Shown here one piece after another: positions 10,728-23,800 of a DNA stretch of 64,000 bases. Below the pieces are notes generated by a model, which was given only the letters and a program-made list of their open reading frames with translations, ran no database searches and was not told the origin of the DNA. The stretch spans positions 570,051 to 634,050 of the forward strand of contig MVBO01000001.1 in NCBI GenBank assembly GCA_002261195.1, read 5' to 3'. The position numbers and the translations under genes were made by a program. This stretch comes from Bifiguratus adelaidae (lineage: Eukaryota > Mucoromycota > Endogonomycetes > Endogonales). Each line of letters begins with the position of its first letter. Positions within the stretch are counted from its first letter, which is position 1.

Positions 10728-12349
10728 TTATTGCACCTCATCATCATCTATATCTAAGTCTGTGATGGAGTTTGATTTGCTACTCTCCTTTATCTCTTCT
10801 AGACAAAGGCTGGTATCGCTAGTCGGACGTTGATCCGATGGAGATTGCTTGGAAAGTGAGAGGAGGTCGGGATCTGATGGAGTTGCTGGGTCGTTTCGCA
10901 TCTCTGGATTTTGTAGAAAAGCACTGACAAAGCGATGAAGGAGCCTGGCGAACCAAAGGCTGTTGTACGGCCTGACCGGTTTGGGGGATGCGTGAGAGTC
11001 ATGCCTTGCCTGGATGATAGAATTATGGGGAGAGCGTTTTTGGTGATACAGTTTCATGCCAGATCATACTCATCGATATAGCGTATGCGTAGGCACTCTC
11101 TGTACTGTCGCCACGCCACCAGCACAGCTGGATCGGTCATGAAGAGGCCAAATGTGAGAATGCCTGCAAGTCATCAGCATGAGCACAGCGTCGACATTTC
11201 TGCATTCGAGTTCTACTCACCTTGAATACCCGTAAAGAAATATGTTAGTATGTACAATGGATCGGAGATTATATTTTGTGAGTATGCGTATATTAAACCC
11301 GCAAAACCCCATGAACGTGTGAGAATGAGAACCACTGAAGCGAAACTGTCAGGTCGGGTGACTACAGATGGTAGCATCTTACATGGAAAACGTGCCACGC
11401 GTAATATTGTGATAGATACGGCCGACTTCTTCTGGCGCGTTCCAGTGTATACTAGACCCAGCCCAGTCCTATCCAGATCAAGAGGCGCCGCTTCAAAGAT
11501 GTTGCCCAGCGAACCTCCTTTACGTTGCCGTCTAGCGAAGATGACCGTAGGGTCGTCCACAGAAGCAGGATCTGATGCTGGAGATTGCATGTTGAGTAAG
11601 GAAGGAGCATTGGTATCCGACACCTGATATGTATCCATGCGTGAGATTGTACCCGAAGTGGGCTCCTTGCCGGCGATATCGTGCATGTTGCCATGGTCGA
11701 CTGTGGCGAATTGATTATTGATATGTTTTTCTCGGGAGCGAACCTTCATAACCACTAGGACCAGTGCAACGATGCAGAATAGGGTGCAAAGCTCGATCCA
11801 GAAATGCCATGTCATGAGCTCCCAAAAGAAGGAATTAACGTTGTTATAAGAGTTTGCATACCAGCAAGTATGGAGCCGTGGGTTGTAGCCATATCGGGCA
11901 GGCATGGTCGCTACCCAGGGTAATATCGATAGGACCAGAGCGGTCAGGAAAGAGGTCGACACATAAATGATCTCCAAGCGGCGTGGCGGGATGTGCGTAA
12001 TCCCGAAAGTGAATATGAGCACCAGATTGAAAGCCATGCAGGTGACGAGGAAAGCCGAGGTAAGATTGAAGCAGATATAAAGCATCGTGGACAAGTTACA
12101 GCCCGGCCCGGCGGACATGATAGTGCCATTCGCGATAGCCGCTGCTTCGAATAAAATATCGGTCACGGCGACATAGACGATGAGTCGAAGAGACAGTCTG
12201 TCCAGCGTTCTATCCAGGCTTGTGACGCAGAAGTAGAGAATGACGACGAGCAGGCAAAGAACCATGGAAAGGCTGTTTGCTATATAGGTAATGTACCGCG
12301 TAGTATCAGCCGTTTGTGGGCTAAGCCATAGTATCGGAGTCTGGTCCAT
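10728..12349 (-). CDS. Seven-transmembrane receptor, cAMP-receptor-like / Git3-type
   Basis: Most of the protein lies in one open exon, 12349 to about 11220, with hydrophobic segments typical of TM1-TM6, including the stretch YIANSLSMVLCLLVVILYF and a CNLSTMLYICF segment near TM3. A third cytoplasmic loop of roughly 100 residues, rich in Ser, Thr and charged residues, separates TM5 from TM6. A second exon (from about 11165) completes TM7 with ILTFGLFMTDPAV and a basic AWRQYREC tail. A further intron (donor GTATGA, acceptor CGGTCAG) leads to a Ser-rich acidic tail that ends at 10728, resembling a kinase-regulated receptor tail. In fungi this class senses sugars or other nutrients and signals through G alpha to cAMP; the ligand is unknown. 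An upstream exon may add to the N terminus. Confidence 0.75.
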
Positions 12350-13381
12350 GTCTGCAATCCCATGGTCCAAGAACGAAAGCAAAAGGTTCGCTATAATTAC
12401 TCTAAAACACAAGAACCCCAACCCTTGACAGGGCTTTTCCCACCTGCCTGTTTAAGAGGTTTGCGAACATCTCTTGGAGCGCGCTGTGAACATCCCTAAT
12501 GCGCGCTCGGGCATGCAGAGTGGGAAATAACCTCAACCCACTGGCCGGCACGGAAGGCGTCATTTGTCCATTAAGCAGAATATTCATCACATGCAAATGA
12601 CAATCACGTAAGACGATATCTCATGAGAGAGATACTCTGAGGTTCATTTCAATTGTGAATTCGGGGAGCAATTTTTGTTTCCAATATCACGGAATAGATC
12701 AAGAGCTTAGTATTGAGACTGCACGATTGCATGCAATGTAAACATACGGGAGAAGCAAGAATGAAGAAACGTTGAATAAGATTTTATTCCGATGAAACGC
12801 GACATGCATAAGCGCTGCAATGAGTGTTTAGCGTATGAAGGAGCGTTACTTCATCTGCGATAGGCTGCGGAGATGCTTAAGTGACATGGAGCCTGCTTGG
12901 AAGTGTAGTGTCTCGCGAATGCGGCTAATAGGTTCAATCAACTGCGTTTATACAAATCTCTCCACAAGCAAAGGTATGCCATAGAGGCAACCAGTCACGA
13001 TGATCACTTCACTCTTCGGTGCACCGCAAATCAAGTCGATCCACTTGCATGCCAAATGGAGTTGCAATTGAAAGAACAGTTTGGCTGGTTTCGGCCTCAC
13101 ATTCGAACCTTGAATGTTATTCGCAGATACCTTGCAAACTGTCCGTGAATCACCCTCGAGTGCTATAAATACATTTCGCTTTCTTGTCTGCAAGTGAGTT
13201 CAAGCATTCGAGGCTTTGCTCGTGCTGTAACTCTTTTGAGTGCGAAATTTCCAAAAAAGTCAACTTGAGTGACTCGTGCTTTACAGTCATTGCTTGGCTT
13301 CTCGTGAAAAAAGGCAGAAACGACTTTGAAATGCAAGAGCACGTTTGGCGCAGTTGGACCGCATTCTAGAGCTTCACCAGT
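12350..13381. other. Intergenic region without a recognised gene
   Basis: About 1 kb between divergent genes. Short open frames occur on both strands, but none resembles a known domain. It probably holds the 5' UTRs and promoters of the receptor and the Fab1-like kinase. A 5' exon of either gene could hide here; I looked for a FYVE zinc-finger pattern and saw none. Confidence 0.45.
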
Positions 13382-16300
13382 ATGACAACTGTCCAAGACT
13401 TTCCGCTTCTGGGGTCAGTGTCCTCCAACCACTTGCGGCGGGTCATTCGACAGACACTCCAGCTATGCATGCTGGAGGAGACTGTTTGGGGCACAGTGGT
13501 GCTTTCTATACTGCGCGACATTGGCAAAACTTTTTCCGAACAAGAGCATGAATTTTCAACTATATGGAGTGCAAAGGTGCACGCGCTGCTTGACGGCCGC
13601 GCTTCGGATTGGAGCGCTACAAATGGCTATCACCACGGCTCAGGAAGCCAAGAAACAGTCCGACAGTTCTGCTTTATGGCCAAGGGGGAGCTAGAAGGAT
13701 CTGCAAAAGACTCGATATTTGCTGCTAACGAATTTCGTGGGATACCGCTGTCCGCCTCGCCCATTTGGAGTAGGTGTTCCCGGTTATTCCGGCCGTAAAT
13801 GCAAAGGCTGAAAAATTCCTCTGCAGGCGATGATCGCAATTCAACAGGTGGAACTATTGTATTACATGCCTCCGCGTCCGATTTCGAACGCCTTGTGTAT
13901 GTCTTTTCGTTCTTGCTTTACGTCTATTGCAGTCTGATATGCGAGGATGCATTTGTACGCACTTCTGGCCTGCGATTCTCATACATCGCAAGCGAGATTG
14001 TCTATTTCAATTCTCCTCAAATTAAGGTTAAGCGGAGCAAAAGGCATCGATTTTCGCTTTCAAAGAGAAATACTCTGGATCTCCCAGTCTCAGACTCGAT
14101 GCCACATCAAGTGGTCGCGCCAGCGCAAGATTCTCCAAACAGAAAGCTCAAGTTAGACCAGCGAGGCTTCTTCCAGAAAGTCCAAGTTAAATTACGAAAA
14201 TTCGTCAATAAGCGTCGCAACAACTTGGCAGAGAATGACGGTGCGTTTAACAGCGTGATCGAGCGCAGCAGACTGTGCTCAGCACCATCCGCTTTGAATC
14301 CCTCCACAGCACTCATCCAGCGAAATCCGGACACAGCTACCACCCATTCAGTGCTCTCCCTGCCAAGACTAGAGGATGCGACCGAGGAAGAGGACGTCTC
14401 GTCTGTTATGGATACCGACATTGGAAAAATGATATCGGGACGATGGTTAAGTCACACATCTGCAAGAGTACTAGCTCCACAGGAGAACTATTGGAACCTG
14501 TCCCAATGGTTGCAAGCGACCATGGAACGAAGTCAAGGCGATAGTGGACAAAATCCGGTGGAAAGTCCGATACGGCTTCGTATTGGAGAAGGCGTTTTAC
14601 AATTCATCGCTTCTCGGCAGCGCATCGCATTCGCTCACACCAGTCACATTGATACAATCTCCACGGATGATCCAAATTGGCAAGGCGATATCTCGAAAAC
14701 CGCCGAAATCATCTTCTATAATACTGCCGACGCAGAAACTAGTCCTACCAGCAAACAGCATTCGCACACATTCGTGAACGATCTTTCAATATGTCAAGTT
14801 ATCCTCCAACTCTGCGATCAAGTTCGGCAAGCCAAAAGCCGTACGAATGAGATGGACGATCATGCTATACCAGCCTTCGTATTCAATATCATGCAACACA
14901 ATCGTGTCATTACATTCCATGCGAGCATGAACAACGTTTCCAACAGGCAAAGAATTGTGCATGAAGACAACATCGATGTACACTCAGCCTGCCGCAGATG
15001 CAAAAAGGAGAGTCGAACTCAGACGCTTCCCCCTTACGCTTTACAATTCTCTTTTGGAAAGTGGCTCGAGCTGTTTCTGCAAGCTTCTGGGTTTAGCTGT
15101 GGTGGATGTACCTGCAAGAAGCCATCCGACTATGTTATGACTGAGGTCATTTTCCAAGTGAAGAACTTCAAAGTGGTCATGCGGATGATGGATAAACCTA
15201 TCAAGCGAATCAAGGGTCCGCCTGCAAGTAGCGAAATCACCGATGCCGACCCCGTTGACCTGGAAGATGGTGCAAAAACATCGTCAATGAAAGATGTTAT
15301 CAAGGATGTCACAAGTTTCAAGGACGGCATTCAAGATCATATAAAGATTATGCAAATCTACTATGAAGCTCAGTCCAAACGAACGCAGAGAAGCCAAAAT
15401 GGCAACTCCGACTGGCTCAACGTGGAAGCACTGCTTGCGCCTGTGGAGGCTCTGCTTACATCACTGGAAGCTCAAAACTCCGACATCTCACAGCATCACG
15501 TCAATAATGCTCGAATCGCGTTCCGAGCAATGGCAAGGGATCTTTTGCAGAGCCTCAATGAATGGCAGAATAGCGTTATTCCGCAATTCAGCGCTGGCCT
15601 TGAGATACCACTGCCCAACTACGTCACACACGAAGATCAACTGCTATTCCCCGATTCAAGTGTCATTATTCGCAAAAAGGAACCGAGCTCCATTGTCGCC
15701 TTCACATTAGCCTCTCTACATTATCAAAGAGAGTTGAGACACGAAAACAATTCGCGGCCAAACTCTATTAGCGAAGGATATACTCCATCGAATGTCATCG
15801 AACACCAAGGCTCAGAAAGTGAAAGTCAACACGATAGCGGCTCGTATGCTTCCGACTCCATAAGAGGTAACAGCAGGAGAGGGTCTATCGATACCAAAAT
15901 CAACATTGGCAGTACCGAATATACATTCAGTGTCAAGAGAAAACCCCTTTTATCGGAGAAAGCTCTTGTGCGGAAAGTGCAAAGCGCATATGCAGCATAT
16001 CAAGACAATCGTAATGGTGCAGTTGCTGCAAGCCTGTCATCCTCCCCATCATCGGAGTTCGGTATTGACTTTGTATCAGCTGCAGACGGCGATTCGAGTG
16101 GTGCGTTCGACATTCATGAAGGATCGATACAAACTGGGGATAGCATCAACAAAGACTTGGTTGTCGGTGAGAAATTCCAACTTAGTCCGTCACCGTCTCT
16201 TCAGGAGATACTCGGAACAGGGACGCAAGGGTCTCCTAGGGCTCAGAATGGGGAGATAAAAGAGTCAAACCGAAGAGTACGTGAAAAGACTTCCGATAGC

Positions 16301-17390
16301 GGAGTTAGTCTCGGTATGAGCCGACAACCCGTCACATTTGAGAAGGCCAATCCGCACATCCGACTCCGCTTCGAAGACGACAAATTGCAATTCGATTGCA
16401 CAGTATACTTTGCGAAGGAGTTTGAACGCTTACGCGAACGATTGGATGTCCATGACGCTTACATTAATTCCCTTGGACGCTGCAACAAGTGGGATGCCAT
16501 TGGAGGCAAAAGCAAGAGCCAATTTTTCAAGACGAGGAACGGAGCCTTGATTATCAAACAAATGGTTTCTGCTTGGCACGTTGCAGAACGCGATGCGCTC
16601 TTGCAGTTCGCTCCGAGATACTTTACGTATATGGATACTTATCGAGCAAGGCACACGGCGCTCGTCAAAATGCTCGGCTTCTATACCGTCAAAATCAAGG
16701 ATCGGACGACCAAAAAAGTCATTATGGAGATGGACATCTTGATTATGGAGCAACTGTTTGCTGGCAAACAAGTATCTGCTCAGTACGACCTCAAAGGCAT
16801 TCCTGACAGGAAGTGTCCCAATGATTCCGCCACCGTACTTTGGGATCGCGATTGGCTGCTTCAACAGCACACCCACAAAATTGATATTACGCAACCTTCC
16901 TATCAAGTTGTTTGGCAAGCTATTTTGAACGATACACGCTTCCTGGCATCATCAAATATCATGGATTATTCATTGCTACTCGGCGTCGACGAAGACGGTG
17001 AAGAAGTTGTTGTCGGTCTCATAGGTATGATTCGGCGGCGTACATCATTCATCATTCTTATACTTTACAGATTACATTGGATCCTTCACTTGGTACAAGA
17101 GCATGGAGTCTAGAGGAAAGGCCACATTGAAAGGAAGCAAAGATAGAGTCACAATCTTGCCCCCCAATGAGTATCGCAAGCGCTTTATTTCCTCGCTCAA
17201 AAACTATTTTTCAGTAGTGCCAGGTAGGACCCTCATATGAGGTTGAGTGAACGGTTACGCTGACATCAAATTCGCAGACACTGTCAATAATTTGCCATTT
17301 CCGAGCGCTTCAGAGTTACCTCCTTTGATACCCAACATTCTCAATCCAACAATCTACCCAGATAATGATTCGCCTTTATTCTCTACTTAG
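13382..17390 (+). CDS. FAB1: Fab1/PIKfyve-type phosphatidylinositol-phosphate kinase lacking FYVE domain
   Basis: The C-terminal 300 residues form a PIPK kinase domain of Fab1 class: SLGRCNKWDAIGGKSKSQF, catalytic Lys in LIIKQM, YDLKGIPDRK, SNIMDYSLLLGVDEDGEE and, after the intron at 17025-17070, IDYIGSFTWYKSME. Upstream are a Cys-rich block with SFGKWLEL, like the Fab1 CCR domain, and a remnant of the chaperonin-like domain (GGTIVLHASASDFERL). The first exon (13382 to about 13770) has the helix that precedes the chaperonin domain; an intron ending at 13828 rebuilds the frame. The enzyme should make PI(3,5)P2 on endosomes or vacuole. There is no FYVE finger and most of the chaperonin domain is missing, compared with about 2,000 residues in usual Fab1. 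The start is uncertain. Confidence 0.85.
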
Positions 17391-17522
17391 CACAACCTGT
17401 AAGCCATACATCCTATCTTATTATATCATGCATCAGTAAGCAGAATGACAGCAAGATACCATTCAGCGATTATTGGCTTGACCCATTTTGGTAGCTTGAT
17501 TGCCCTTTTCGACAAGTGGTGA

Positions 17523-19704
17523 ATGAAGCTTGATGTTGCGAGAGCCTTCGGCGACTCCGGCGAGAGGTTAGAGCACATGCCTATGCTATGACACCTACTG
17601 AATCAGATTGTCTCTTGTACAACTAGGCTTGAGCAACTCTTTGAGTTGGCTGCAAAGGGAACATTAGTCCAGTCTGGCGGATCAAACCTTGTGCTTTTAC
17701 TCGGGACAACAGGAATCGGTATGTCACTGGCCCGTAGATATAGTTTGATGCTGACTCCAACGCTCAGGAAAATCCTTCTTGTTGTTGACCTTGGCCAACG
17801 CGCATGGTCTCAAGGTAACACAAGAGAAGCCTGTAATGAAGGTCAACTCAATGTCGCGTTTCTGTTAGACAACAAGCTTGACTCTAGGGAGATTGGCAAG
17901 AGAATATCCTGGAGAACTTGCCTTTGGACTCTTGAAAGCTTTGCGACGCGCACATGGAGAGCAGCCTAGTTTGCGTGAGTGATTTGGTATATCATTAGAA
18001 CGTCCAAACTGAACAGCTCTTCAGTCATCCTAGACAATTGCGAAAATCTGTTTCCCGTTCGCAATGAGAACGTTTCACTTAGCCACGTCTTATCAAACTT
18101 TTCAAAATCTGTTGGGAACGTTGGGAACATGTTGATCGTAAGGGAATGCATGCGCTCCCAACGTTGAACATAAACATACTCTTATAGGTTGGCACGTCCT
18201 GTGACGCGTCCTTAATATCTGCGCGTATCCGTTCAATGTTTGAGGTTAGTCTGTCACGGCGCCAACACGCGTAAATGACACTAATTCCCGAAATAGGCGG
18301 AGATAACCCTCGACGTTCCAACTGAAGTGCAAAGGTTTTACATATTTCAAACATTGCTTTCAGAGGCGAATCTGCTACTTGACGCGGACATTTCAGAAAT
18401 ATCTCACGAGTGTCATGGTTACTTGCCATCAGATATCACGACGCTGGTTCGAAAGGCGATCAGCAAAGCCAAAATTGACAATTCTGGTGAGTGCATGTAA
18501 CCAATCCACGAGGTAAAGCATTGCATATGGTAATGCTTTCATTCAGGTACACTCACGAGGCGGTATCTTTTGGAAGCGAAAGTATCAACAACGAGCAGCT
18601 CCTTGCAACCTGGACTTGTCGCTGAGTCTCCCTCTCCGATGTATTGGTCAGACATAGGTGGTTTGAGCAATGTCAAGGTAGGAGACAGCGTTCATTCATA
18701 CTCCAAGCATTGATCATGCAATAGGCTGCGTTGGAGGAATCTGTAGTGTGGATTTACAAGCACGCAGATGCCTTTGCAAGAATGGGCATCGAACCGTCCA
18801 GAGGAATCTTATTGTAAGTCTGTGATGTTTGAAGCATTACCGTGCTTTAACAGAAGTGATTAGAACAGGGCCCCCAGGTACTGGCAAGACACTTTTGGCG
18901 CAGGCTGTAGCCACCGAGTCAAGTGCAAATTTTCTGCCTGTGAAGTTATCGGACCTTATCAAGTCGGAGGTCGGTATTTGTTAGGCTCGAAATCTTGAAT
19001 ACTCATGTCATTTTAGGTTGGGGAATCGGAGAAGGCAATCAAGAACACCTTTGCTGTCGCCAAGAAGTGCAGTCCTTGCGTTATCTTTCTTGATGAACTG
19101 GAAGCAATCTTTGGGACAAAAGACACCAGCGGATCATTTGGGAAACAGGTAAATGACAGAGACAAAGTTGGATCTACAATTTGGTCTCATGTTAGCTTTC
19201 AAGCTCATTTCTCAGCTGTTGCTGGAAATGGACAATCTGCAAGAGGCAAAGGTGGTCATTTTGGCAGCGACAAACATACCCGGGGCCATTGATCCAGTGA
19301 TCCTCAGACCAGGCAAGTCTAGTCACTCCATGCTCGAGCACAGCCTGATGGTTTTTGGCAGGGAGACTTGATAGGTTAATACACGTTGGGCCACCCAATA
19401 GAGAAGAGCGCATCGATATCCTCAAGCTTATCTGCCGGAGAACACGTATCGCCCCAGACACCGACTTGCCCAAGGTGGCCGATTGCACAATGGGATATAC
19501 TGGAGCCGATTTGACCGCTTTGATACGAAAGGCCGGTCTGACGGCGTTGCAGCGTTCAGAGACCAGCCATGCCTCCGGAGAGGTGGGTGTGTTATATTGT
19601 CGTATCCATGCGGTCCCGTTCCTAAACACAAATTATCATAGGTGGTGATAACCCAAGACGATATATTGAAAGCGCTCGAGTCTATCAAAGCAACCCAAAC
19701 ATGA
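17523..19704 (+). CDS. Two-domain AAA+ ATPase (Cdc48/Rix7/AFG2-like), first domain degenerate
   Basis: At least nine short exons encode two AAA modules. The first has a Walker A, GTTGIGKS, and a weak Walker [13 protein letters not shown], where the catalytic DE pair is replaced by DN. The second is canonical: [15 protein letters not shown] (about 18875), [14 protein letters not shown], Walker [14 protein letters not shown], and the sensor block [21 protein letters not shown] followed by RLDRLIHVG. It ends with [19 protein letters not shown], typical of NVL/Rix7 and AFG2 enzymes. Such ATPases remodel or extract proteins, often in ribosome maturation or peroxisome import; I cannot name the orthologue. 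The proposed start leaves almost no N-terminal substrate domain before the first module, which is short for the family, so a 5' exon may be missing. Confidence 0.75.
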
Positions 19705-19787
19705 TAGTCTCTATTGCAGTCAAATGATTTATGTACAGTACCATAGAATTGATGAGGTTGTATATACATGCTGTGGCGTTGAGAGTC

Positions 19788-20809
19788 TTACAAGTACCTG
19801 CCCCGGTTTCCATGACCGAACCGTCCGCCAATGTCACCAAGAGAGCTGAGAAACTCCTCTTTCCGTTTCTTGCTCATCTTTGGCGCCAGATCTTTCTCCC
19901 GATCAAATGGACGAGAAGCGGCATCGTGTTCCTTCCAAGCACCTGACTTTGCGTAATTCACTCTGTGCATGACGAGCAGAGACTCTGAGCGATTTTTGGC
20001 CTGTGGGGACACAATAAGTCAGTTAGATACAGGAGATAGATTATAAAGCGACTCACATTATATTCCTCCGTCAGCCTTTGCATTTCTTCATCTCGTTCCC
20101 GAACAGCTTTACTGACAACTGTATCCTCTTCGCGCTTCCGTTTGCCGTTTGTGCGTTCCTGCTCTGCCTTAAGACGTTTTCGCTCCCTGTCGGCTGGGGT
20201 GTCTGTCCAAACCGAGTTGTCGGCGTCTGCTGAAATCGGTCGTCTTGAAAATTGCCGCGGCTTCAAAGGATCCAAGGATCCTGTTATGCCCGCCTTGGGA
20301 GGCACCAACATCCATTCGCCTCTTTGCGGCTTGCTGTTGGTATCCTTGTCTTTGGATCCTGGTTTTCCCAATGTGCGCGATTCTACATCGGCGATTGTTC
20401 GTTTCAAATCTTCCTCTTCATTGTAGTCGCTAGGTAGAGTAGGGCCAATACTGCCGTCGTCCTCCTCCTCTTCACTTTGGACGGCTGGTTTCATGGGCCC
20501 GATCGGAGCACGACGTCTTCCACTTGCCTGAGGCTTGACCTCTGTGTTTTCTCGAGCCGCACGTGCTTCAAGTAGGTCAGGAGGTAGGGCTGGTGTATAC
20601 GCATCATCGTCGTCGTCCTCCTCCTCCTCGGTGGGTGCGGGTGCAGGGTCTTGATCTTGCTGAACCGAAGTGGTTGACTGTGAGGGAAATTGTGGTCCAA
20701 TGGATTCAATGGTAGTATCCTCTACCCTTTCACCACTACCTTGACCCTCCTTCTCCTCTTGACGCTCCTTGGATTGGAGTAAATGCGCAGGGATTTGTGG
20801 GCCGATCAT
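19788..20809 (-). CDS. GPALPP-motif protein (DUF3752)
   Basis: Two exons, 20809-20057 and 20000-19788, joined by an intron that begins GTGAGT. The protein carries repeated GP-x-x-P motifs (IGPQIPAHL, IGPQFPSQ, IGPTLPSDY), the mark of GPALPP1-like proteins, then GEWMLVPP and a basic, Arg/Lys-rich C-terminal DUF3752 domain ending GHGNRGRYL. It is highly charged and probably disordered and nuclear. Its molecular role is not established; a link to RNA processing has only been suggested by context. The start at 20809 makes the protein begin with the first GP motif. Its start codon is 42 bp from that of the cap-binding protein gene on the other strand. Confidence 0.85.
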
Positions 20810-20851
20810 GTCAATGAACCTTGAAGTGCCCAAATTTGGACGTGTCTTTTC
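20810..20851. promoter_or_regulatory. 42-bp gap between divergent start codons (bidirectional promoter zone)
   Basis: Only 42 bp separate the ATG of the GPALPP gene (minus) from that of the CBP80 gene (plus). Both 5' UTRs and the core promoter must either fit here or overlap the opposite gene. Coordinated expression of the two nuclear RNA-related proteins is inference. Confidence 0.6.
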
Positions 20852-23800
20852 ATGTCACAACCTTACCACAATAGAAGAGAGAATGGGAGAGGTGAGCAAC
20901 CAGTGGAGAGAGAGCGAGAGAGAGAGAGACAGAGTATTGATAGAGGTTCAGGTGGTCGTCGCGGTCGTGGTCGCGGAAGAGGTAAACGGGTTCATGCTCG
21001 TGTGTCAAAATTCGTCAAGCTGATCATTTGAAATCGGTGACAGACCGGGGAGGCTATCGGCCAAGGTACAGCGACCGGTCTCATAGCTATCAAAGAGAGC
21101 CTGTAGACGAGGCAGAGGACATTGAGAACAGACTCAGAGGTCTTATTACAAAGATCGGCGACAAGGCAGGTTCTTTCAAACTTTGGAACAAGTGCAGAGC
21201 GAACTTACGGCCTATTCTGTACTCGTAGAGCTCTGCCGATCTACGTGTCAACTTGATTAAAATGACAGAGATTCTCGATAACGACTATAACAAGTTTCCC
21301 CACGCGGTCAAGGAAACGTTCTTGGGATGGTGAGTTTGCATCATTGTCCGAATTTCACGTTGCTAATGGCTGTACAATAGTATCGTCGATCTGCCACAAA
21401 AGACTCCACTGTATGGAACATTACTCGGGCTCGTTAATGCAAAGAGTTTCGACATGACGCAGGCTCTCCTCAAGGAAATCACCGACCAGTTTCAGATTGC
21501 TTTGGACAGCAACAAATGGCGCGATATCAAGCTCATGTTGCGCTTTTTTGCCGAATTGGTCAATTCTAACGTTGTCTTGCCAGAGACATTTCTTAATGTG
21601 GCGCGAACATTCACGGATGAACTAGGGTCAGGAGGTGTTAGCTTGGTAGGTGCTGTTGTGTTTCGATTGCTTTGTCTTACAGACTCGTGACTTTTAGAAA
21701 CGAAGCGATTGCATCGCCTACGTGGTCATGTCGGCGTTACCTAACGCAGGCGCCGTTCTATCGGAGCGAGCACCCGTAGAACTAGATGCTATCGTCACAG
21801 CAATTCACGACTACATGAAAGCACGACCAAAAGTGCAAGATCTGGATATCTTGCGAGTGTTCAAGGACGAGCAGCGGATCGGAGAGTCACAAGATGTAGG
21901 TTGCGGAGGTTCGACAATATTCGCCTCTCGATATTCACCCTTATTGCTTTAGACAATCGGCACGTTCTGGTCCGTCTTGCAGGAATTGGGTTCTGACGGA
22001 TGGAAGGTATGGTTAGCTCTTGCCAGATGGATTCCTCCGTTTTGGCGAATACTCATACCATCTCAACAGGTACCGATCCTTATGAAGCAATACAAGAATT
22101 TCGATCACGAGCTCAGTCAAGCGCTTCAAGTAAGTTTATAGAAGCATTGACGTAGATTCATGTCGTACTGATACGCTCCATTGTTCGCAGCATGAACTTC
22201 CAAAATTTGTGTTGCCGAGGCCGTCAGAGGTGGCCGAGACTTCATATATCCGTCCGGTATTGTCGCTCGATATCACCAATGGCAAGAATGAGATGACGTT
22301 GTCAAAGATGGAGAGAATACTTCTACACGATATCATTGCAGATCTCATCGACATTATGGAAGTGAATCGAAAAGAGTGCGCAAAGTACTTAGTTGGGTTA
22401 GCCAACAATTTCGAGCCGGGTGTCTTTCAGCATCCGGATGACGACGAAGCCATGGATACAGAGGAAAATGGCGAGCGGAGGGCCATTTCCCTTCCATTGC
22501 TTGTTGTAGAGGTAGTTTGCGCATGCAGTTATCTATGCAGGACATTAACACGCCCGCTTCCAGCAAATCCTATCACAAATGCTCCGATTACCAGCAAGCT
22601 GTTTTCCACAAGTGTACTATGCCGCTCTCGCGATAGAAGTTGCCAAAACAGATGCTGACATTGTATCACCTGCCATTTCCAAGGTCATTCGATCACTATA
22701 CGACGGCTTCGAAAAAACAGATGTGGAATGCATCCACCGGTTGGAGGTTTGGTTTGCTCATTATCTGAGCAACTTTAACTTTGAGATTGAAAAAGATTTG
22801 TTGTAAGTACCATAGGCGGCGAAAGTACGCTGCTGACGATTGCTCGTAGCGACAACGCATTGACTGCCAATGAGCGACATCCTCATGTCTGCTTCGCTCA
22901 AGATGTATTTGCCAAGGAGATCCACTTGTCATACTACGAGAGGACGAAAACCGATATGCCAAAGCAATACCAAATCCTCATCCCACCGGAGGCTCCTGCA
23001 CCACACTTCCGCTTCCGTGAAGAAGGCAATGTCTATCAGTCGGTCGCCCGAGGACTGGTCGAGAGAATGACGGCCAAGATGCCGGCTGAGGAATTAGAAG
23101 AGACTGGCATCAAGGCTATCCGGTCAAAATGCGACGAAGAAGGCGTGCAAGGTGTAGAGCAAGAAAAGGTGGTCCAGGAGATTTTCATTGAATGCGTGCT
23201 GTTACTCGGCAGCAAGAGCTTCTCTCATGTGCTCAATGTTATTGAAAGGTAAAGCTCTCTATTTACCGAAGGCATTGCTAATGTAATCGCAACAGATATC
23301 TGCCTCTTTTGCAGAAATTATGCAATGATCCTGAGATGCGCCTCAATGCTGTCAAGACCATCGCGTCTTTCTGGCGAAACAATACTCAATTCTTGGGAAT
23401 CGTGGTAGACAAACTCCTCAATTACTCCGTCATTGATCCCCCCAGTGTCATTGGTTGGGTGTTTGATTCCGAGCAAACGCAGAACATGCATCGCGCCTAT
23501 CCATGGGAATCATTGCGCCTTGTTTGCGACAAAGTTGTTGGCCGAGTGGAACAAGTCAAAGATGCGCTGGCTGACGTGGAGAGACGTCACGAACGATTTG
23601 AGAAACTTCGAGAAGAGGGTATCATACAAGGTAAGCCCAAGTAGCCTGTTGTCACTAAACTCTCATCCGATTATGTAGATGAAGAAGGCAGAGAAGAGGA
23701 GCGCACAAAGACGCAAGAGCTGTCAGCTGAATTGCAGCGCGTCCAGCAAGACGAGAGGGAAATCTTTCTCATCGTCTTTCAACGGTTCGTCACACTTTTG

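Noticed and set aside
13184..13369. Cys-containing frame upstream of the Fab1-like gene, considered as a FYVE finger
   Set aside because: The cysteine spacing does not fit FYVE and the R(R/K)HHCR core is absent.
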